64,000 nt of DNA from NCBI GenBank assembly GCA_013400975.1, contig WBMZ01003302.1, positions 108,584-172,583 on the forward strand. Reading direction: 5' to 3'. Positions 27,256 to 37,744 of the stretch are shown piece after piece (position 1 is the stretch's first letter; each line of letters starts with the position of its first letter). The notes under the pieces are model-generated. The model searched no databases. It saw only the letters and a program-made list of their open reading frames with translations, and was not told the DNA's origin. The position numbers and the translations under genes were made by a program. Origin of the DNA: Atrichornis clamosus (lineage: Eukaryota > Chordata > Aves > Passeriformes > Menuridae).

Positions 27256-28359
27256 CCACATGCTGGAGTGTGTTTGGCACCCTGCAGGGTGAAGCTGAAG
27301 TACCAGTGAGTGTGGGTTTTGCCTGGTATTTATCTGAGCTTTGCAAACAGGCCCTGGTTGTTTAACACCCTGTTATTTCCCAGCTCCAGGATGCTGCCCC
27401 ATATGCTTTTCTCCCTCTCTCAGTCATTATCAGTAACAGCTTGGCATGAATGAGGCTTCATGAAACTCATCACAATCCCTTTTCCCTATTGGGAGTTCTC
27501 CTGGGTATGATGGAAGTGAATGAATAGAATTGTATGGGAGAAGCTTGCATGGCAGTGTTGATGCTGTTATTGTCTGGATAAATATGATACTTGGGCTGCC
27601 TGCTAATAATCTGGCAGCTGCCTGTTAATAACCTTTCATAAAATAAAAGCATTTTAGGGATTCTGTACTCTGGTAGCAGTCTAATCTGTAATAGATGGGG
27701 AGTTCTTAAGAAGTTGATGATCAGTTGTTGTTCACGAACAGAAATTAACATAATATTCAGTTAGAAATTATTTAGTTTAGATATTGGGATAAGAGATTTG
27801 CATACATTAGGAAGCAGGGAATATTTCAGAAGAGGAGGAACAGGAAGGAAGGGTTGAAACCTTGGCTAGAAAAGAGCCAAGCTGGTGGCCCTGAAAACAT
27901 AAAAAAGTGCTATAAAGTGTGAGGAAGCTGACAGATGCAGAGGTGCACAGATGTCAGAGGGCTGTGATCCCCCAGAATGCCCATGGATATCGTCTGGTGC
28001 ATGTCTGAAAAGGCTGCAAGGAAAGCAGCACAAATGCAGTGAGTATGGAAGGCAAATCGGGCTCCTTCCTATGTCAGCTGTGGGCAGCAGACCAAGGGCA
28101 AACCCTGTCAGTGCTGGAAGCATGGAAAATGAAATGGGAGAACCAGGATGCTTGGCTTCATAGGATGAGAGAGGCAGCTCAGAGACCTTACAGAGAGTAA
28201 TCAGTGGATGTGATGTTCCCAGCCTATCAACTCTACACAAATTGACAGAATAGAATGTGCATGCAGAGGGCTGGCATTGGTTTTGGAGTCTAAAATGAAG
28301 TGTAACAAAATTATTGTTGAAAAAGAGAAAACAGTATGAATTCCCTGTGGTTGGAAGTA
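27256..28359. other. Non-coding DNA, becoming purine-rich on the plus strand
   Basis: The minus-strand frame 27866-28363 is 165 codons. It is explained by the plus strand being strongly purine-rich and poor in minus-strand stop codons. Its translation has no domain I recognise. The right half probably belongs to the same decayed LINE that is recognisable from 28360 onward, but I cannot show homology for it. Confidence 0.4.
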
Positions 28360-29250
28360 TCACACTGAAGGTCAGGGCAGGTGTTAGTACTGGGATCTAT
28401 CAGCTGCCAACAGAATTAATGCTTCATCACCTATGACAGGATATAGAAATACATTTTTTGGAGCTGCTTTCCAGAACAACTAGTCTACAATCCCAGAAAA
28501 GCTCTATTTTGCCTTTGGTTCCTAGTGGTGCACAGGACCAGCTCAAGAAATATGTGGGAGAGCTGATCTAATAGCAATTGCATTATGATTGGGTTTAACA
28601 CTGCAGCAGGAGAGACTAAACAAAATAAATCCAGAACACAAGTGTTCCATTTCAAGGAAGGGAACTGCATACTAATATGGCCAGGGGTTAAAAGGAAGAG
28701 AAAGGATTAAGGGAGAAGGAGGGTAAAAAGCAAGAAGCCTAGAGGTAGCCTAAGCAATTTCCAGAAATCCTGTATTAGCATTCAAGACAAACTCTGTGCT
28801 GAAACTCGAAGAGAAATCAGAGTGGTCCAGCAAAAGTCCTACAGGACTAAATAGAAAATTAAGATGATTTTCATGTAGCAAGGACTGGCATTTGTAATGG
28901 GAATGTTGTCCTTCAGAATGGAAAAGGAAAGTCCATATAGCAGATCAAACATAACCAGGAAATTGAGAGGGTTAAGAGAGAGTTTGAGAAGCACTTTGCA
29001 TAGGCTGGGGAAAAAAATAATTAAAAAAAGATAAAAGTTATTTCAATATGAGAAAAGCAGGAATATTGCAGAGGTCTGTCCTGTCCACAGAAATAGCTCT
29101 AGAAAGGATGCTGGGAATGACTGACCATGTGTCTGACTGCCATCCTTCAAAAGATGATAAACTTGGCAATGAAGATCACTGAACGTGTAGATAAACTGTT
29201 GGGATAAAAGATTTTCATCAGAACTGCAGAAATGGGAGAAATAAGAGAAA
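28360..29250 (+). pseudogene. Ancient, decayed LINE ORF2 fragment (endonuclease end and linker)
   Basis: The plus strand is strongly purine-rich, as LINE coding strands are. One frame at about 28575-28700 reads NSNCIMIGFN, then a short linker, then KSRTQVFHFKEGNCI. In CR1/L3-type LINEs the apurinic endonuclease ends with an SDHN-hydrophobic block followed by a charged linker opening with a similar 'R-T-x-V-F-x-F-K' phrase. Further on, about 28960-29060, a stretch reading EFEKHFA and then K-rich residues resembles the conserved 'EKxxAxxxKxNxKxFYxY' linker before the reverse transcriptase. Stops and frameshifts are frequent, so it is inactive and older than the other CR1 copies. The match rests on pattern memory, not alignment. 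A retroviral internal region is the main alternative. Confidence 0.45.
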
Positions 29251-29548
29251 TCTGAGTTTGCCAGCCACTCTTTCAGTTACCTGAATTGGCCCAGGGTGCC
29301 TCTGTCTACTACACCAGGGACTCACAGCTGCTCTGCTGTCTCACCCACCATGACTTATCTCTCTCTTGTTTTCGTTAGTCTAAAGCAAGACAAAAATCTG
29401 TATTTTCAGGAGTCCCTAGGGAATAAAATTATGATGTTTCTCTGGAAAAAATATCAAATAAGAAGGGAATGAACAGCAGGGTGTCTGTAGTGACATAGAA
29501 CGTGTGTGGTGTTGGTGAGGAAGGACTGGGCGGTCAAAGACAGACAGG

Positions 29549-29630
29549 AAAGGAATTTTAGTGAATTTGTCCCCTACACAGGAGGCAGCAAAGGAATTTT
29601 AGTGAGTGTATCCCATAGATAGGAGGCAGT
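29549..29630. repeat. Two-copy tandem repeat, 41 bp period
   Basis: Copy 1 (29549-29589) and copy 2 (29590-29630) both begin AAAGGAATTTTAGTGA and both contain ATAGGAGGCAG or ACAGGAGGCAG near the end. I count 34 of 41 positions identical. This is a local duplication in non-coding DNA. Confidence 0.9.
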
Positions 29631-30980
29631 GAAGCAGCTGGAAGGGTGTCTGGAGACAGACCCGCGTGTGTATGAAATGTCTGTGGCATATGGAGGAGCA
29701 AGGAGTGTGCGTAACACAGGAAGGAAAGCAATTCCTTCGCGGGCCCATCGTGACTGTCCTTCCCACACACAGCTGTCCAGCCGACTTCCCAGGCTCTTAG
29801 GCACAGACCCTGCCTGCTCCTTTCCTGACTGGTCTAACTCTAAATCTCTGTTAGTGCACACAAACAGGAAGCACAGGTGATGGGCGAAAGGGACGGTGAA
29901 CACGAAGCAGAGATTGAAGGTGACTTGAAATATATGGACAGTAAGAACTCTAAGTTCTTGGATCTTGGGCGCTGCCTGCTTTGGATTTAGAAATAGCTTT
30001 CTCAACACTGAGAAGCTCTTTGAGAACATTTTTAGTTATTAACTGCAGAGGCTGCTGTGGTAACTAAATATACAATGAGGTCATAAGGTCTGAACAGAGT
30101 TCAGAATCTCAGTAAAGGTGATAAATTTAAAGGAAGCATAATTGTACAGTGTTTGGATAAACAAACCAAATATTACACTGCAGTTATTAGGGAATCATCA
30201 AAGCTAACATCTCTGGTATTCCAAAATGTGTTCTTCAAATAGCACAGTTATTCCTCAGGGGAGGGTTAAACAGAGAATTCATTAGTGACTACATCCACAA
30301 GCCCATCCAGGAAGCCTGTGTGTTTTTCAATAGTCTGAATTATTATTCTTATCTAAACGGATCTATTGACCATCAATGATCTAAAAACGCTTGAGGTGTG
30401 ACAGGCAACTGAGGAAAATCCAGCAAGCTCTCCACCACTGCAGAATACCAAGAAGTGAGAATACACGGTTGTGTCCTTATGGCACGCTGTGAAACACTCC
30501 ATGAATTAGTAAACAGGATCATCTGGAAGCTCCAGGCTGACCTTCAGTTCTCTTAGTGCATACAGAGATCTACTGAGCACAGCCTTTTGTGCAAACAGAA
30601 CCTATTTTCAAACAATACCTTAAAAATTAAAAACAGATTTTGGAAGACAACGGAATGTGCAACATCTACAAACATACTAATTGTTATTTAGGGCCTTATG
30701 AATATATTTAATATGAACACAGTGTCCCCAACTTTTTTTAAAGCAAACTCTAGCATTTTTAACAGGTGGGTATGTTCACTTACATGAAATAAAGACATTG
30801 CCAATGAAGACAGGGCTGAATGTCATGGTGATTTTCCATGTCTTACTGAGTTAAAAATCCTGTGGTTTGACCCCTACTATGTGACAGTGAATGGGATGAG
30901 AAAAATCTAATTTGATTCCTTCATCAGATGTCACCAACGATTGTTGTTTTCTATTGGCTTTCGGACACTTAAGCATGTTT
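29631..30980. other. Non-coding DNA
   Basis: A minus-strand frame of 151 codons (29574-30029) overlaps the tandem duplication and an 83-codon plus-strand frame. It shows no recognisable domain and is most simply a chance frame. No named repeat. Confidence 0.5.
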
Positions 30981-31020
30981 GTTTATTTAGAAGTAAGTTT
31001 ACTTATTTAGAAGTAAGAAG
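30981..31020. repeat. Two-copy tandem repeat, 20 bp period
   Basis: Two adjacent 20-mers share the core TTATTTAGAAGTAAG, with differences only at their ends (15 of 20 identical). Confidence 0.85.
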
Positions 31021-32386
31021 TTCCTGTTTTGAGAAACTGCATGAATAAGATGATCTCAGATTTACTAGTGAAACAGTCTGGTATTGTACCATAGCTTGTA
31101 ATCTCAAGAGGGAGTGTTGGTCAAGAGAACTCAGAGCCTGACTCAGACAAAGAGCCTTAGCTACTGTCTAGTGTCTATCTAGTAATTTTTAATGTGTTTT
31201 AAACCAATAAAACAGTCCAGTTCTAGAGCTCTTCTGGAAAGCCTCACCACCTCCACCAGAAAAGTCTGTGCATTAAACCACTGTAATTAAAGCATACTAA
31301 TTTTGATACCTTCCTTAAAAAATGCTCTTTTTTTCTGGAAGATTTTTCTCAGTAGGTATCAACAGTATCAAGTCAGTCATAGAGCCTAAGGGATGCTTTC
31401 TGCAGATTTCATACTCCTTATAATAAGCAGGCCTGAGGCAGAGCCCGTCAGCCCCTCCATGTCAGTGCAGCCCAGCAGAGATTTCCCAGCTTGGTTTGGC
31501 ACTGCAGGCAGGACAGATGTCAGCTCTGATTAGCCGTTCTGGGAGCCAAGGGGCTTAGCAGGGACATGGTGCTCATCTACCCCGTTTTTGGTACCCAAGT
31601 GTCCTCTGATGCGGGCAGCATGAGCTGCTCCCCTGCACGGTACGGAAGGACCCTCGCTGCTGTGGGGTCACTTGTGTGTGAGAGGGGAGGGAGGAAGGTC
31701 CACACTCTCCAAAGTGCAATAATGCTCCTTTAAAGAGTAATGGAACAGTGTGTGCTGAGGACAGCACTGGCTCTTGCCCAGTGAACAAACAAGAACAAAA
31801 TCAAAGAGCGGATAGCAGATCAATGAGAGAGCAATCAACCTGTCTTAAGTGTGAAAAAGGCACGGCTCATGTAGAAGAGATAGTACATGTGCACGTAGTA
31901 AAGATGTATATCATAAAGAATATGTACAGTTTTAATCCTGGTATCTCCTGATTCGTTAGTTCTTGGCTATACTTTTCAACCCCTTGTAAATTATTCTTAT
32001 GAGTAGTATATAAACATATTTAAGAAATCTTAGCTTAACAATACTGCATTATTCTTAAAGTTTTATCTTTTTTTTTCATTTTTGAATGGTAAATTGCATG
32101 GTTTCCCTTGAACTCAGGTGCGTATGTGTGTTTATAATATATGAAATTAAAACAAATAAAGTTTCCAATGTCGTTTTTGCATAAAGCTATGTTTGGCTTG
32201 GGTTACGTATTATTTTATCCAACGTATACAGTGCTTGTCAGGATCATATGCCCCTAATAAAGTTGTCAGATACCTTTTAGACATCAGACTAGAAAGAAAA
32301 CCTAATCCTGTGACTGCAAATCAACACTGTTTTATTCAGCTAACCTAATACTAAGTATAGTGTAGAATAAAGGTGTTAAAAAACCT
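31021..32386. other. AT-rich non-coding DNA
   Basis: Nothing recognised. There is a modest GC-richer patch at 31430-31690 with no supported exon. Confidence 0.55.
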
Positions 32387-32731
32387 GCCAGGAGTGAAAA
32401 AAACCCAGAAAATGGAACAGGTCATATGGCACACGGAGAAAGGAATAAGGCTTGATACCAAGGTGGGTGTGACAGAATTCTTGACTGGAGAAAGGAAGCA
32501 GGTTCTGCACTGTAACCTGGAACCTTGGAGGAGTGAGCAAGGATGAGGGAGTGGAGGAGAAAGTGGGGGAAAGAAGATCCTGATCTAACAGCATCAGGAA
32601 GGAACACAGGAACTCAGTCTCCCTGCTAACTCCTGCAGCAGTTAAATAACGTTGGTGTATCTTATGCTTTTGATAACTGCCACACAGTAAGTGTTCTGAT
32701 CCCTTACTCATTTTGGGGGCTCCAGGTAAGC
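32387..32731 (+). mobile_element. Possible degenerate retroviral LTR with primer-binding-site-like end
   Basis: At 32709 a CA is followed by TTT and then TGGGGGCTC. In gammaretrovirus-type elements the 5' LTR ends in CA and is followed, after about two bases, by a tRNA-Pro primer-binding site that begins TGGGGGCTC. Only the first nine bases agree here; the rest diverges. Upstream there is an AATAA-like signal (about 32645) and a GC-mixed stretch that could be U3-R-U5. I see no second LTR, polypurine tract or gag/pol frame. The same string contains a consensus splice donor (CCAG|GTAAGC), so the match may be coincidental. Confidence 0.22.
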
Positions 32732-35700
32732 CAGGTCAGTGCTTCACCCTGCTACGAGAACTCCCTTCCATGCTTCCAGGAGCCAGTTGGTGACTGGACC
32801 AAAAATGCACCCTCCATTGGTTGTTCTGGCTGGTGACTATCCCCTTCTTCAGCCGGCCAAGTCCGTGGGTGGCTGTGCTAATTGCCATGCATCACAAGTC
32901 TAAAGAGGTATTTTGTTTTATTTTGGACAATAATGAAACATTCTCTTTGATTAATGCCATTTAGTAGTTAATTAGTCTGCAACCACTGTTGTATTTAAAA
33001 GTGTGTGATACATAAAGATTTCTGCTTCTTGAAAAAAGCAATCATTTTCTGTCTTCACTATTTCCTGATAAATTAATAATGAATATTTTGCTACCTCTTT
33101 GATGTTGTTGGAATCCCATTCTATGCGTGGCTTTTACTGGAGCCACTACATTTCAGGTCAGCTCATATTGCTTTGTCTGATTCTGATACAACATAAATAT
33201 CTTTCTTTTTAGTCCTCTAGTAAGCCATCATTTTTTCCTGCTTGCATTAGGATAGACATGCTGCATTTTAAGAAATCTGCAGCTTTCTGCAAGCGTGGCT
33301 CACTATAACATTACAATGCGTTGTTAATTCAGTACTTAGCGGATTAAGATAAATCACACGCTGGGTATTATAAGGAAGCTTTAGGATTTAAGGATGTAAG
33401 GTGAGGCTGGCATCTCCTTAGGAGGAGTTACAAGGCTAGAGTGGGTTTGGCTACTAAAGACCTTCAAGGAATCTGCCTGGGGCCAAACGCGATGCTTTCA
33501 TTAACGACCTCTGTAAAATAATGAAGAGTTTGCTAATGAAACCCGCTGTTGGAATACAGCTGGGGAACATTGCTACTGTGCAAGAGAATTGCAGTATGAT
33601 AAAGAGGAACCGAATAACCTTGAGGACAGGCAAGAAATAAAACAGAAGAAATTCAGCAGCTGAGAGAACAGGTTCATGCACTTAGAGGCTGTTCATGAGT
33701 GCTTTCTCCTGAGACAGTAGCTGCCACCTAACCCAGTCGAGGTCAGGATCCACTGAAGTTTCAGTCATTGTTCCTGTGAAAAACTGCTTGTAGCTTAAAC
33801 ATCATGGCACTGTTACCAAATCAAAGCTGGTGCAAGTTTTACAAGTTGTATATTTTCCTGTCTTTCCACACCCCTCCAGAAACGCAAGGGAGGTGGGCAG
33901 CACCAAATAAACACGGAGGAGCACAAGCTTTCTCACACTTAATTCACTTGTCCGTCCAATCTGAAGGCAGAACCTGAGTCTCTCGGGAAAGTATGTTAGC
34001 AAGTAGGAACAAGAATATTCTGCTTCAAGTTTTCTGCGTTCCCCAGTTGAAATATTTACTATCCCCTTCATCTCCTGTAAGCTGCTCCTTCCATTTACAC
34101 TGCATTGTGGTGAAACTTGACCAAATAAAAGGTTCCTGTCAGGTCAGTTGACAAATGGTGGTATTAGAACCAGAGAAGGGATGGAAATGTCTAGCAGGCA
34201 GAGTGATACTGCCCCTCAGGCCAGCACTGGCCTCAAGGACGTGATGAAACTCTGCCCCAAGGGTCCTTGCTCATCATTAATGTGTTGAAAGTCCTGTGCT
34301 GTTATGTTCCAGGTGAATTTGGACCGCAGCCTTTGCACACCGATTTTAATTTAGAAGGAAAGACTGATGAAAATGCCTTTGAGATGTCCACGTAACAGCA
34401 ACAGCGGTAACTCATAATCGCTGCCAACCATAAATACTCTATTGATCCACAAGGATGGGACCCTGGGAACAAGAAGCTTCCCAAAAGCTGAGCACTTACT
34501 CTTCTGATGCTTTCTTAAGTGTCTTCCGGCAGTGGTCCTGCAGTGGCATCTCTCATTATTTGTCACAGCTGAAAGGCTGCTTCTGCTTCTCATTAAATGT
34601 TTTGTGCTGTACAACAGGTCCCAGGTTTACTGTTTGAAGTTCCCTCATAGATTTTTTTCCTTTTCGAAGAGTTTCAAAGTAGTCTTTCTTTAGTGATCTT
34701 TCACAATCACTAAAATATTGGAAGAGCATACAGACTGTGATAGAAAACAATAAAGTTAAGGCAATTCCCAGCTGAGGGTGATATGGCACCGTATATCCAT
34801 CACATAGATTTAGGCATTAGAGAGAAAATTAAGCAGCTTGTTGAAGTCGTGGCACTGTACCTGGGTGTTGGAAGGAAACGCAACACTTCCCATCATTAAA
34901 TGAGGATTTAATGTTCAGGGTGCTCAAATGTTTCTCATTTTTTCTAAAACAAACCTTCATTAGCATGTTTGTTTAAGCAGTACAAACTGTCCTGTCCCGG
35001 TGGCCACGAGGCTGCAGCTGCCAGTGTGTTCTGATGGGCACTTGGACATCATCTGCACATGTCTGCTTTGCTTTGCACCGAGAAAGTATGATTTTTAAAG
35101 GGTCAGATTACTGGCTGGTGAGAAGTAGAAACAGGTTCTTAAAACCAGTAGTAGTAGGTGTAAAACTGTCGCTGTTTTAATCTTTTAATTTTTTTAGTTC
35201 TTTTAATTTTTTTCCCACAGAGTTTTATTTCTGCTTGCAGGACATTTTTATTCAAAGGTAGTAAGATTCCAGAAATCAGTGTTTGTGATGTAAATAGTGA
35301 TCTGACTTTAACATTAGCCTTGATGACTGCTGAAAAACCTGTGCCTTAAGAAATACTGACTATGATAAATCCATCTCTACAGTGAAACACAAGAAAGAAA
35401 ACACACATAAAAATAATTATTATAGAGTCTGGTGTGGGACTAGAACAGCAAGGAAGTTGAGGAGGAAAACCTTAAAACTGTTCTGTGCCAGATCCTGGAA
35501 GTCAGAAGAATTATTACTGTGTCACTGACACTGAGTCTACCCAGGCAGACTCTGTGGTCTCCACAGGACCATTTCTGGAGTGCTCACAGCTCTGGCTTCA
35601 ACAAGTGCCCTTGAGAGAAAACCGCCTTATTAAACATATTTATTTTACTTTGCCTTCCCTTGCACTTAGTTAAATTGCACACTTCGTGTTTGCTTGGAAA

Positions 35701-36020
35701 TATCCAGCAAAGTGCTGACACCTGTGTCCGGGGAGCTCCAGCAGCTGGGCCAGGGACTGAGCCCACCTGGCCAGAACCTTCTGGAAGGGGGAAGGGCAGG
35801 GCTCCAAACAGAAGCATGGTCTTGAAAAAGATGTCTGCTGGAGGTGTTGCTTTGAGGGATCCTTTGGAGCCAGAGTGGTGGAGCCACGGTGATTTCAGAG
35901 GAGAGCAGGCAGCTGTACCTCCCTGGGAGTTGCTGGTAGGTGACGAGGATAAATTATGTGGGCAGTGAGATCAACCCTAATCCCTAGAGGGGAGTGTTTT
36001 GCTTTTGCATTTTGATACTG
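32732..36020. other. AT-rich non-coding DNA
   Basis: No gene or named repeat recognised. A GC-richer patch at 35690-35960 holds overlapping short frames on both strands (102 and 77 codons) with no supported function. It lies just upstream of the orphan CpG island and might belong to the same transcription unit if one exists. Confidence 0.5.
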
Positions 36021-36345
36021 CGTTTACAGGCAGGACTTTTCCGTGCGTAGCGGGCGAAGGGCAGCAGGGTGAGGCTTTCCCCTCCCGGCAAACCGGGGCC
36101 GCAAGGTGGAGCCGCGGCCGCGCTCCTCTGGTTCTGCCTGGCTTCTGCCTTTAATTCCTCCCCCCCCCCTCTTTTTTTTTTCCCTTGGAGCTGTAAGCAA
36201 GTGGCTTTGGGAGGGATTGACAACTTAAGTGCTTCATTTCCTCCGAGCAATGAAAAGCCCTTGCTCGCAGCTTCAAAGCGAGGCTTTCCTCGTATTGTTT
36301 GTCCTTCCACAAGGACGTGGGAATATCGGCGTGCCCAGGGTGGCT
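36021..36345. promoter_or_regulatory. Orphan CpG island (about 320 bp)
   Basis: By direct count there are 19 CpG dinucleotides in 36021-36340, with eight in the 40 bases around CCGGGGCCGC and GAGCCGCGGCCGCGCTC (36090-36125). Flanking kilobases have roughly one CpG per 100 to 200 bases. G+C is about 55%, and my hand-estimated observed/expected ratio is about 0.7. It meets classic CpG-island length and ratio limits, though only just. The CpGs fall in two clusters (36021-36125 and 36243-36332) separated by a pyrimidine tract. In vertebrates an unmethylated island of this kind usually marks a promoter or poised enhancer. The strand is not evident. A 187-codon minus-strand frame runs through it (35984-36547) with no recognisable domain. 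Confidence 0.5.
36157..36184. repeat. C-run/T-run polypyrimidine tract
   Basis: A run of about ten C is followed, after a T, by C and a run of about ten T, between the two CpG clusters of the island. On the minus strand it is a purine run that gives a Lys/Gly-rich stretch in the open frame there. Confidence 0.9.
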
Positions 36346-37521
36346 TTTGGAGTATCCTGAATTTGTATGGTGGTAGTGCATGGTGGGGGGAAAAGCATTT
36401 CCTGCAGGACAAAAGAACATTTATCCTGTTTACTTTTAGTTCTTGAGCAGGCTTGGGAGAGAAGGTAGGTGTGGAATGGGAGGTTCTTCCTATTGCTCCC
36501 AAAAATGGTTTGTCTCTCCCAAGAAAGTGAAGAAACTCTGGGTGCACAGTAGGAATCAGTGGTTCAGCCTAAGCAGGAAGCCTTCAGGGAATCAGCTGCA
36601 CTCAGTCTGCCAAGGACACTAAACCCAAGGATTACAGTCTTTCTCCTTTTCATTAATATAGCTATGACCTAAAGGGCAGAATAATCCACTTTAGTCTTTG
36701 TGAGGGGACTAGCTCCCCACTGTAGGGACCCACAGCAGAGTGGCAACAAGGTTATGAAGTTACTGCATCTGAAGTACAAACAACTTCAGGGCTGAATGAC
36801 AGGGCTGGGAAGGAGGATGTGAGGAGTTCTTTCAAGCCAGGCAGGAGTAACTGGTCTAAAGTGAGAATAGCATTAAAAAAAAAAAAAAAGTCCTCAGTTA
36901 TGACTGCCAGAGGAACACCTAGAGCAGCCTTCTGATGTGAGGAAAATGTCCAAAACTGCAGCTAGCTAACGACATCTGATCAATTTTTGAAAATAATCTG
37001 AGGTGCTGTGTCTGAACCAAGTTTCCTGGATCTCTAGAGAATCTTATTTCAACTCTAAGCCCTTATTTTAAGAATTAACTCAACATTTCCAAACAAGCTG
37101 TTGGGATTTCAGTGGTGCTGCAATTTGCCATCTGCTATTTTTCTAATTCTAGCTTATGCTCAGATAAATTTGGCTCATTTTCACAAAAGTATGTTCTAGG
37201 ACTTGCATGTTCTGACACTACATGATCCTCTTGGGTTTATTCATGGATTGCGTGGGTACCTGGGGATGGGGTCTTGGAACTGAAAAGGTTTCTGACGTCT
37301 GTTCTTAACCTTCCATTTTTTCAAATTTAAGAAATATTTCTAAATAGCATCTGTTTTATTATTGTGAAAGGGAAGAGAAAGGAGGATCAGTAATGATAGT
37401 CTCTGCTTGATTTGGTGGAGGTTTTGGTGATTTAACTTCTAGAAAGAGTCCTCTGCTGTCATTAACACACTGCTCTGTAAAATAGACATGCTCGGGGTTT
37501 TCTCTCTCTTTCTTTTTTTAG
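36346..37521. other. AT-rich non-coding DNA with an A15 tract
   Basis: Contains a mononucleotide A15 run at 36875-36889. No target-site duplication or retrogene body can be seen next to it. At the right edge, 37500-37521, a pyrimidine-rich run ends in TTTTAG, a strong splice-acceptor-like signal. Confidence 0.55.
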
Positions 37522-37744
37522 ATGTTGTTGCTGTTATGAAAGCATGAACTTCCTAGCTGATGGGCAGATTGCCAAAATGTGTGACTGCTTAGCAAGGTTA
37601 ACATTCCAGAGGAATAACAATGTAGAGCATGTCTTGCTTCTGGTTAACCTAGCAGTTGTCAAGGGTTGGGCCTTCTCCACGTTCCAGGTTACTGTAATAA
37701 TTGCCTGTATTTCTGGGACATTTGCACATACCATCTTTTAAGTT
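37522..37744 (+). other. Candidate terminal exon or chance open frame (72 codons)
   Basis: A run of about 20 pyrimidines ending TTTTAG at 37521 is an excellent splice acceptor. Immediately after it, in phase 1, the frame is open for 72 codons to TAA at 37739-37741. The translation begins with four cysteines, includes NFLADGQIAKMCDCLARL, and ends with a hydrophobic stretch (WAFSTFQVTVIIACISGTF). The hydrophobic part matches a translation of 39095-39154 at about 15 of 22 residues. There is no AATAAA within the next 500 bases and the protein is not recognised. Substitutions between the two copies are not concentrated at third codon positions, which argues against coding constraint. I consider a repeat with a chance open frame more likely than a gene. 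Confidence 0.18.
37657..37718. repeat. Dispersed repeat, copy A (pairs with 39089-39150)
   Basis: This 62-base segment starting TGTCAAGGG and ending TATTTCTGGGA aligns without gaps to 39089-39150. I count 10 mismatches (84% identity). Similarity fades abruptly outside. I do not recognise the family. Confidence 0.8.

Noticed and set aside
27951..28163. Cysteine-containing frame considered as a retroviral zinc-knuckle
   Set aside because: The cysteine spacing does not fit the CX2CX4HX4C pattern and no flanking gag or pol motif is present.
27866..28363. 165-codon minus-strand frame
   Set aside because: The plus strand is purine-rich and the minus strand accordingly short of stops. No domain is visible and the right flank is a LINE in plus orientation.
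35984..36547. 187-codon minus-strand frame across the orphan CpG island
   Set aside because: No domain, and part of it is a translation of the polypyrimidine tract (Lys/Gly run). Open status follows from local composition.
36875..36889. A15 tract as the tail of a processed retrogene
   Set aside because: No recognisable gene body upstream, no AATAAA just before it and no flanking duplication seen.
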